DNA of 64,000 nt, from positions 8,749,620-8,813,619 of the forward strand of contig NC_058154.1 in NCBI RefSeq assembly GCF_011075055.1, in the 5' to 3' direction. How positions within the stretch are numbered: the first letter of the stretch is position 1; each line of letters begins with the position of its first letter. The position numbers were made by a program, and so were the translations under genes. The DNA comes from Mangifera indica. Lineage: Eukaryota; Streptophyta; Magnoliopsida; Sapindales; Anacardiaceae. The notes under the pieces are model-generated. The model was given only the letters and a program-made list of their open reading frames with translations, searched no databases and had not been told where the DNA came from. This document shows, piece by piece, positions 58,041 through 64,000 of the stretch.

Positions 58041-58415
58041 CCAAATGTTCTTTTTATATGACATACAAACTAGATTTAACAATTAAAAGTAAGTTTTAAG
58101 TTAAGATTAATATAAATACATTTTTTTCACGGATTGACTTTTTTCAATTTGAATTTAAAAATATGAACTTCTTGCTTCCGAATGAATTTGTAATAATTGA
58201 TATTAAGTAAAAAATGAGAGTGAAAGTGAATATTTGAGTGACATGAAAAGTGTATATAATAAGAGTGAAAGTGAGAGGGTTTATATAGATATAGTGAAGA
58301 GTAGTTTTGATATTTTAAAAAACATATAAGGTATTTTTGTTTAAAAATAGGAAAAGTAGATATTTTTGCTTAATAAGAGTAAAATGGGTAATTAATTTAA
58401 TTTCCCTAAAGATAA

Positions 58416-58740
58416 ACTTAGAAGGCTCTACACATATTTAAGAGTCAAGACTCTCAAGACTATCACCTGCAACATAAAAAAATCAAATATAATTTATATA
58501 TTATATTGCATGCCCAATGAAGAACTCAACTTTTAAAGTGATATCACCAAAATAATTAAAGCCATTTCAAATTTCAATGGAGGCCATGAGATGCATCGGT
58601 CAAGCAAATTAGAGTTGGTTTCCATTTGTCCCGGTTAAAGAATAATATGGACATGAGAGACTGCAGCTATTATATAATATGCAATGGAGAACTGCTTGCG
58701 AAGAGGCCACCCAAGCATATGATTATTGGGAAATTTTTTA
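58416..58740. other. Tandem unit U3, second part
   Basis: Resumes ACTTAGAAGGCTCTACACAT directly after the MULE target duplication and follows U1 39,580-39,660 and 40,393-40,620 (AAGACTATCACCTGCAACAT; CATGCCCAAT; GTTGGTTTCCATTTGTC). Confidence 0.7.
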
Positions 58741-59215
58741 GGCCAAAAAATCTCAAAATGTCATCGTTCAATTTTTTAAAATTCAACCATTCACTCATAA
58801 ATTAATTTTTGTTAAAAATTTTGAATAAAATTAAAAAATCATCATACAATAATAATATTTAAAAAATAAAAATTAATATCAATCTACCCCCTTAATTTGA
58901 AAAACTAATTATTTCTCCCTAAAATTAAGTTTTAAATGTGACATTTTCCCCATAACTTAGGGTTTCAAATTTCACTGACAATTTCCTAGCAAACGACGAT
59001 TGATCTCTCTCCCTTCTAATAATGTCTCTTCCTTTGGTGTTTTTTGTCCGATCGATAATGTCTAAGTTTGACGAAATTCAGACGAAGAGTCAAAATTTTT
59101 GTCTAGACCTTCATTGTCCAGATGAATCAGCTTCGTCTAACAACACAAAGTAGGTAACTAGTACTAGTCAGGGTAAGTTGAATTATAAAAAGTGTAATTT
59201 TTAGAGGTATGCATA
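58741..59215. mobile_element. Foldback MITE, copy H (left half)
   Basis: Starts GGCCAAAAAATCTC and follows the left arm of copy D (TTTTTGTTAAAAATTTTGAA; TTCTCCCTAAAATTAAGTTT; GTCTAGAC near 59,101). The right arm is missing. Confidence 0.6.
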
Positions 59216-59714
59216 GTTCAATTTGGTACGGTTTGAGAGTTTTTGAAAATCAAACTGGAAAAAACAGTTTCAAATAATTTATTAATATATAAAAAATAAA
59301 ATTATGCATATATATTTTTGATACATAATTTAAGTACACAAAATATGTGTCTTTATGTGACTAGATAATTTTAAATTAAAAATAAAATTATAGTTAATCA
59401 CATTATAATATATTATCTTTATATTTAAATTATGTATCAAAACTTTGTACAAATAACATTCCTCATACAATATATATATATAATAAATAAATTATATATC
59501 TAATTATTTATTAAAAAAATTTATCATTGTTACAGATCCAAGTGGCTTTCCACCAAAGCAATTCAAAAAAGGTGGTAGGAAATAATTTATTATAGCAAGA
59601 AGAAATTGTTGAGGCTGACGTAGGAGAAGAAAAGAAAAGGGGTGTCAGTCAATGTATTAGGTAAAAAGGGAGGCGGCAAACTACTATATAAACCTCTCCT
59701 TTTTCTATCATTTT
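59216..59714. other. AT-rich spacer
   Basis: No gene seen. A hydrophilic-looking stretch near 59,540-59,660 lacks an open frame. Confidence 0.4.
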
Positions 59715-60169
59715 TAGGGGTGTTGAAAACCGGTTAACCGAATCGTTTTACCAATATTTTGAACTGAACCAAATTTTCGGTTTAAAAAAAATCATGAACC
59801 GAAATCGAATCGATTTAAAGATTAACTGATTCTAAACTAAACATAAAATATCAATTAATCGAACCGAAATTTCAGTTAACCGATTTTTGAATCGAATTTC
59901 AAAAAATTATCATATTTTATTATTTTTTTCTAATTTTTTGAAAATATATTCAATATTTTATTAAATTTTTATTCAATTTTTTAAAAACCGATTCGATTCA
60001 GTTAACCGATTTTCAAAATTAGGCAAACCAGTAACCGAACCGAAAATTTGGTTTACATATATTTTTGAATCGGTATCCGAACCGATTTTTTAAATAACCT
60101 ATTTTTAGGTTCGGTTTTCGGTTTAAAAATCAGTTCGATTCGGTTATCGGATAATTTTGAACACCCCTA
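59715..60169. mobile_element. hAT-type MITE (455 bp)
   Basis: Ends TAGGGGTGTTGAAAACCGGT and, inverted, TAGGGGTGTTCAAAATTATC. Flanking 8-mers ATCATTTT (59,707-59,714) and ATCACTTT (60,170-60,177) match at 7 of 8. The interior is full of CGGTTAACCGA/TCGGTTA words in both orientations. No coding capacity. Confidence 0.85.
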
Positions 60170-61137
60170 ATCACTTTTGACACATTTTTAATAAACATCC
60201 AGTTCATATATAAAAACACTCTCCCAATCATTTCTCTCTTTAATTATCCTTCATCTGTGTTACTACAATTCTCCTTTGTTTTCTTTTTATTTCATATTTG
60301 TTAAATTAAATTTACAACAATCATATATATATATATATATATATGTATTTTAAAATAAATAATTTATAATTTAATTTGGGTTGAAAATCCCCTTAACTAA
60401 AAAAACTGCTTTAAAAAATTTTTAATTTAAACTAAAATAAAATAAATTATAATTTTTAAATAACTCTATTCAATTTTATCATTTATACAAAACTATGCGC
60501 TTCCCTAATGATTTTTGAAGTCATGGGCCGCTGAAAGGCTCATCTTTCAAAGTCTACCCCATTTCTTCCTAGAAATTGCTTTTGTGCAAGGGAGAGACGA
60601 CGAAATTCGTAAAGGAATAAAGGTGCTGAGAAAATGAAAAAAAGAAGTTGGTCTAGCAGCAGCTTATTTTGACTTCTTTTCTGTGTTATGATTTGAAATC
60701 ACTAATAAGGACATAAGAATTCATTTGAAAAAACTTAACAAAAAAAGGTACAGTTATTTTTTTAATATAATTTAAGTATATAAGTAATATAATTAGATAA
60801 TTTTTAATTAAAAATAATTAATATATAATTATATAATAATATATTATTTATATATTTTAATTATATATTAAAAATATACATACATGATATTACGCTTTAT
60901 AAAATTTCGATTTTAAACATGACAGGCAACTGATGGATTCGAGAGTTTGTTAGCGTGAAATAATAAGGGTAAAAAAATTGTTATTTCAGTTTGACCCTAC
61001 TTTGTTTAATGACTAAGTTACCCCAATGCCTCCAAAACAGTGTATCTGGCACCAGTTTCCATCCAGAAAACTCTAGTCTTGGAATCTCCTTTCTATTTCA
61101 GAAGCTCTCTCATCGTCATCGTCTTTCCAATTTCGTT
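60170..61137 (+). promoter_or_regulatory. Upstream region and leader of the RPP13-like NLR
   Basis: The interval 60,520-60,600 matches the conserved block at 32,220-32,310 and, inverted, 43,065-43,175. The intervals 60,640-60,690 and 61,090-61,125 match the orphan leaders at 41,520/41,690 and 45,420/45,590. A W-box (TTGACC) lies at 60,991-60,996. No clear TATA position could be chosen in this AT-rich DNA. Confidence 0.5.
60323..60344. repeat. (AT)n microsatellite
   Basis: Eleven AT dinucleotides. Confidence 0.9.
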
Positions 61138-64000
61138 ATGGCCGTGGAAGTGTACGATGGAACTGGTGTTTTGCGAGGGATAATTGACAGACTGGTGTCC
61201 AGGGATTTCCAGTATCTTTCACGTTGGCAGGGGGTAGTTTCACATCTGGAGAAGTTGCAAAAAAATTTGAGGCTGATTCAAGCAGTCCTCGTCGTTACGG
61301 AGACGTGTCAATCCAACGGGTATCCGAACTTTTGCCTGGACGATTTACTGGACTTGGCTTATAATGTGGATGACGTACTGGATGAGCTTGCCACTTGTAT
61401 TTTAGAGAGTGAGCTGATGGCCAAAGGGGGTTTTAGCATTAGCAAGGTACGTAGCTTTATCCCTGCTTGTTTTACTGATTCGACTCCAAATCTCCACGTG
61501 GTGACCAAGTTAATAGATATCACTCGCCGATTTGAAAAGTCATCCGAAGGTTTATCGCTCAACTTTGAGCCGTTTTACTGGCCGATTCGTGAAGAGACAT
61601 CAATTGCTGTTGAGAAAATGCCACTCCCTACATCTTTGCTTACACAGTCTAGTATTTACGGCCGAGATGAGGATAAAGAAAAGATACTTGAAATGGTGCT
61701 AAATGAGGAGTCAAATTATTTCAATTTTAGTGTTATAAGCATTGTTGGAATGAGTGGAATTGGCAAAACAAGGCTAGTTCAAGAGGTCTACAACGACAAG
61801 GCTTTGGAAGCTTTCAATATCAGAGCATGGGTAAATGCCTCTTTTCGCACCACTATTGACGGAATTCACGAGCAGCTTCTCCAGCAGATCACTTTATCAT
61901 CCTGCAGGTCTTATGCACGACAAGAAAGGCGAATTGCCCTGGCAAAAGCTTTAATTGGAAAAAAATTCTTGTTTGTCTTGGATGATGTCTGGAATGAGAC
62001 TTCTCTCGCTTGGCATTTCCTTTTTCGTCCTTTCAAGGATGCAGCAGCAGGAAGTAAAATAATTGTTACTACATGTAATGTTGATGTTGAAGTAACAATG
62101 TGCCCGAGTAAATGTTATAACTTGAATCTCCTAACAAAAGATGCCTGCTTGGCTATATTTGAGGAGCATGCATCTGGAATTGGGGCCATTAATCCACAAC
62201 GAACTTCACCACTAATTCGAGAAAAAGTTGTTGAAAAGATCCGAGGCTTGCCTCTGGCTGCAAGTACTCTTGGTGGCATGTTACGCTTTGAGCACAGAAG
62301 TGAGTGGGAAAACAGATTGAATGACAGAACATTCAATGATTTATATGAATCTAGAATTGTCCCTGTGTTAGAAATAACTTGCTTTCGTCTTCCTTCGTAT
62401 TTAAGAGAGTGTTTTGCTTATTGTGCAATTTTACGTGAGGATTATGAATTTGAGGAGAAGGAACTTGTAATTTTATGGGTGGCAGATGGTCTGATCCATC
62501 CACCATCTGTAGGCACAAAAACATTGAAAGATGTGGGTGTTGAATATTTTCAAGCTTTACTTAAAAGGTCAATATTTCAACCATCAAGCAGCAATGCTTC
62601 TAAATTTAGAATGCATGGCTTTTTCAACCGTCTGGCCAGGAGTATTTCAGTGAAAAGAAGTTTTAAGTTGGAAGAGGATTTTTTAATCTCAGAAAGATTT
62701 GATGAGATTCGGTATTTTTCTTACATTTGTGGTAATTATGATCGAAAAGAAAATTTTGAAATTCTACATAGAATGACTCACCTAAGGACTTTTCTGCCAA
62801 TTGTTAAAAGTGGTAATAGTCATTACTTGAGTAATATGGTTCTTTTTGATTTGCTGCCAAAGCTGAAAAAATTGAGGGCATTATCTTTGGAAAGTTATTA
62901 TATTACCATGTTACCAGATTCAATTGGAGATTTGAAATTTCTACGGTACCTCAATCTTTCTAATACTGAGATCAAAAGTTTACCTGAATCAACAAGTTTA
63001 TTATTTAACTTGCAAAGTTTGATATTAAAACATTGTTCCCGACTTATCAGGTTGCCTTCTAACGTTGGAAGTTTGATCAATCTCTATTACCTTGACATTA
63101 CAGGAGTGAAGTTAGCAAACATGCCTCTAGGAATGGAAAATTTGAAAGGTCTTCATGTGTTATCTAATTTTGTTGTGGGCAAAAACAAGCAATCTTGTAT
63201 AGAAGTTCTGAAAAATTTAAAATTTCTCTCTGGGGAACTTTACATTTCAAGATTAGAAAATGTATTTCTTGACTTCCGAGGATCTATTTTAGCTGATAAG
63301 AAGTACCTAGAAGTGTTGGTATTAGAATGGGGATCTCAACATGATGATTCACGAGACAAGACAAAAGAAAAAGAAGTCCTTGACATGTTGCAGCCCCATA
63401 AAAATCTAAGCAAACTTACAATCAAATGTTATGGTGGTCTGGTATTTCCATCTTGGGTAGGAGATCCATCATATTCCAACATGGTGGTCCTAAGATTGGA
63501 AAATTGTGAACAATGCACAACCATGCCGTCACTTGGCCAATTAAGATTTCTTAAAGTACTTGCCATTAAAGGCATGGGAGGACTAAATAGGATTGGTTTG
63601 GAAATTTATGGGGAAAATTGCGCAAGACCGTTTCCATCTTTGGAGACTCTTTGTTTTGAGGATTTGCAAGAATGGGAGTATTGGGAACTTATCAAAGAAA
63701 ACGAGCAGGTCAATGTATTTACTTGCTTACAAGAGCTTTCCATCTTAGATTGCCCAAAGCTCTATGGCCAGTTACCAGACCATCTTTCTTCATTGGAGAA
63801 GCTTGTTATTCGTGAGTGCAAGCAGCTGGTAGTTTCATTCAACTGTCTCCCTTCATTGAAAAAACTTTTGGTTCATGAATGTCGACACTTGGTAGTTTCA
63901 ATCTCAAGCCTTCATATGCTCCACGAACTGGAAGTAGTTGGATGCGAAAGAATGGTGTCTTGTAGTCCATGTGACTTTAAGTCACTAAAGTCTATGACAC
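61138..64000 (+). CDS. NLR immune receptor, RPP13-like-1 type (3' end outside window)
   Basis: Open for 954 codons without a stop to the window edge. Residues 1-160 are an Rx-type coiled-coil domain with LAYNVDDVLDELAT, the EDVID-equivalent typical of this clade. NB-ARC: P-loop GMSGIGKTR (204-212; the usual second Thr is Arg), RNBS-A RAWVNASF, kinase-2 FLFVLDDVW (277-285), RNBS-B SKIIVTTCN with Cys313 where the TTR arginine normally sits, GLPLA (370-374), RNBS-D CFAYCAIL (425-432). The MHD motif reads MHG (492-494). LRRs start near 560 (LRALSLESYYITMLPDSIGD) and continue to the edge with RLENCEQCTTMPSLGQL-type repeats. The start is supported by the family-like N-terminus and a leader shared with two orphan copies. 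Likely cytosolic defence receptor; ligand unknown. Several motif changes make its activation state uncertain. Confidence 0.93.
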   Translation, partial: MAVEVYDGTGVLRGIIDRLVSRDFQYLSRWQGVVSHLEKLQKNLRLIQAVLVVTETCQSNGYPNFCLDDLLDLAYNVDDVLDELATCILESELMAKGGFSISKVRSFIPACFTDSTPNLHVVTKLIDITRRFEKSSEGLSLNFEPFYWPIREETSIAVEKMPLPTSLLTQSSIYGRDEDKEKILEMVLNEESNYFNFSVISIVGMSGIGKTRLVQEVYNDKALEAFNIRAWVNASFRTTIDGIHEQLLQQITLSSCRSYARQERRIALAKALIGKKFLFVLDDVWNETSLAWHFLFRPFKDAAAGSKIIVTTCNVDVEVTMCPSKCYNLNLLTKDACLAIFEEHASGIGAINPQRTSPLIREKVVEKIRGLPLAASTLGGMLRFEHRSEWENRLNDRTFNDLYESRIVPVLEITCFRLPSYLRECFAYCAILREDYEFEEKELVILWVADGLIHPPSVGTKTLKDVGVEYFQALLKRSIFQPSSSNASKFRMHGFFNRLARSISVKRSFKLEEDFLISERFDEIRYFSYICGNYDRKENFEILHRMTHLRTFLPIVKSGNSHYLSNMVLFDLLPKLKKLRALSLESYYITMLPDSIGDLKFLRYLNLSNTEIKSLPESTSLLFNLQSLILKHCSRLIRLPSNVGSLINLYYLDITGVKLANMPLGMENLKGLHVLSNFVVGKNKQSCIEVLKNLKFLSGELYISRLENVFLDFRGSILADKKYLEVLVLEWGSQHDDSRDKTKEKEVLDMLQPHKNLSKLTIKCYGGLVFPSWVGDPSYSNMVVLRLENCEQCTTMPSLGQLRFLKVLAIKGMGGLNRIGLEIYGENCARPFPSLETLCFEDLQEWEYWELIKENEQVNVFTCLQELSILDCPKLYGQLPDHLSSLEKLVIRECKQLVVSFNCLPSLKKLLVHECRHLVVSISSLHMLHELEVVGCERMVSCSPCDFKSLKSMT

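Larger units (their letters stand above)
46886..58406 (-). mobile_element. Mutator-like (MULE) transposon, split by a gypsy element
   Basis: Both ends read GGGAAATTAAATTAATT (inverted) and the element is flanked by a perfect 9-bp duplication TAAAGATAA (46,877-46,885 and 58,407-58,415). Outside the duplication, unit U3 resumes exactly. Total length is 11,521 bp; without the nested gypsy it is about 4.86 kb. The minus strand carries MURA-type transposase pieces on both sides of the gypsy insertion. Tandem arrays lie under both ends (47,745-48,330 and 57,475-58,040). TIR similarity is limited to about 20 bp, which is short for classical Mutator but known among non-TIR or short-TIR MULEs. Confidence 0.9.

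Noticed and set aside
61359..63080. Minus-strand frames of 60-73 codons over the RPP13-like NLR
   Set aside because: Antisense shadows of the 954-codon receptor frame.

Overview
The window looks like nuclear DNA from a eudicot plant. It is AT-rich and dominated by plant transposable elements. Its only intact long genes are single-exon coiled-coil NLR (CNL) immune receptors. No species can be named from the sequence. No rRNA, tRNA, CRISPR or bacterial-type features were seen.

Layout. (i) 1-10,608: a foldback MITE, then two head-to-tail decayed Ty3/gypsy copies in the order LTR, gag-pol, LTR, integrase, LTR. (ii) 10,827-12,840: a decayed Ty1/copia pol. (iii) 12,841-37,140: an NLR tandem duplication. 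A CNL pseudogene with four in-frame stops and no frameshift (19,377-22,202, minus) is paired with an intact 935-aa CNL of RPM1-like type (33,969-36,776, minus). Both carry long homologous flanks. Between them lie a second copia relic, itself split by a hAT-type element with a perfect 8-bp target duplication, more foldback MITEs, and a frameshifted relic of a plastid SufE gene. A fragment of a BMT5-like (DUF2431) gene lies before the first CNL. (iv) 38,840-61,137: a non-coding tandem unit present three times, holding upstream/leader sequence of a second NLR type. The middle copy ends in a roughly 200-bp LRR fragment of that NLR. The third copy is split by an 11.5-kb Mutator-like (MULE) transposon with a perfect 9-bp target duplication, which is itself split by a complete 6.65-kb Ty3/gypsy element. 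(v) 61,138-64,000: a second intact NLR, RPP13-like-1 type, plus strand, open for 954 codons and running off the window edge.

The locus reads as a birth-and-death NLR cluster shaped by segmental duplication and nested transposition. The points of most interest are: an NLR whose MHD motif reads MHG and whose sensor arginine is Cys; a foldback MULE family whose hairpins sit among the NLRs; a MULE with different tandem arrays under its two ends; a non-coding block downstream of the CNL pair that is better conserved than the receptors; and relics of SufE and BMT5-like genes that may preserve old gene order.
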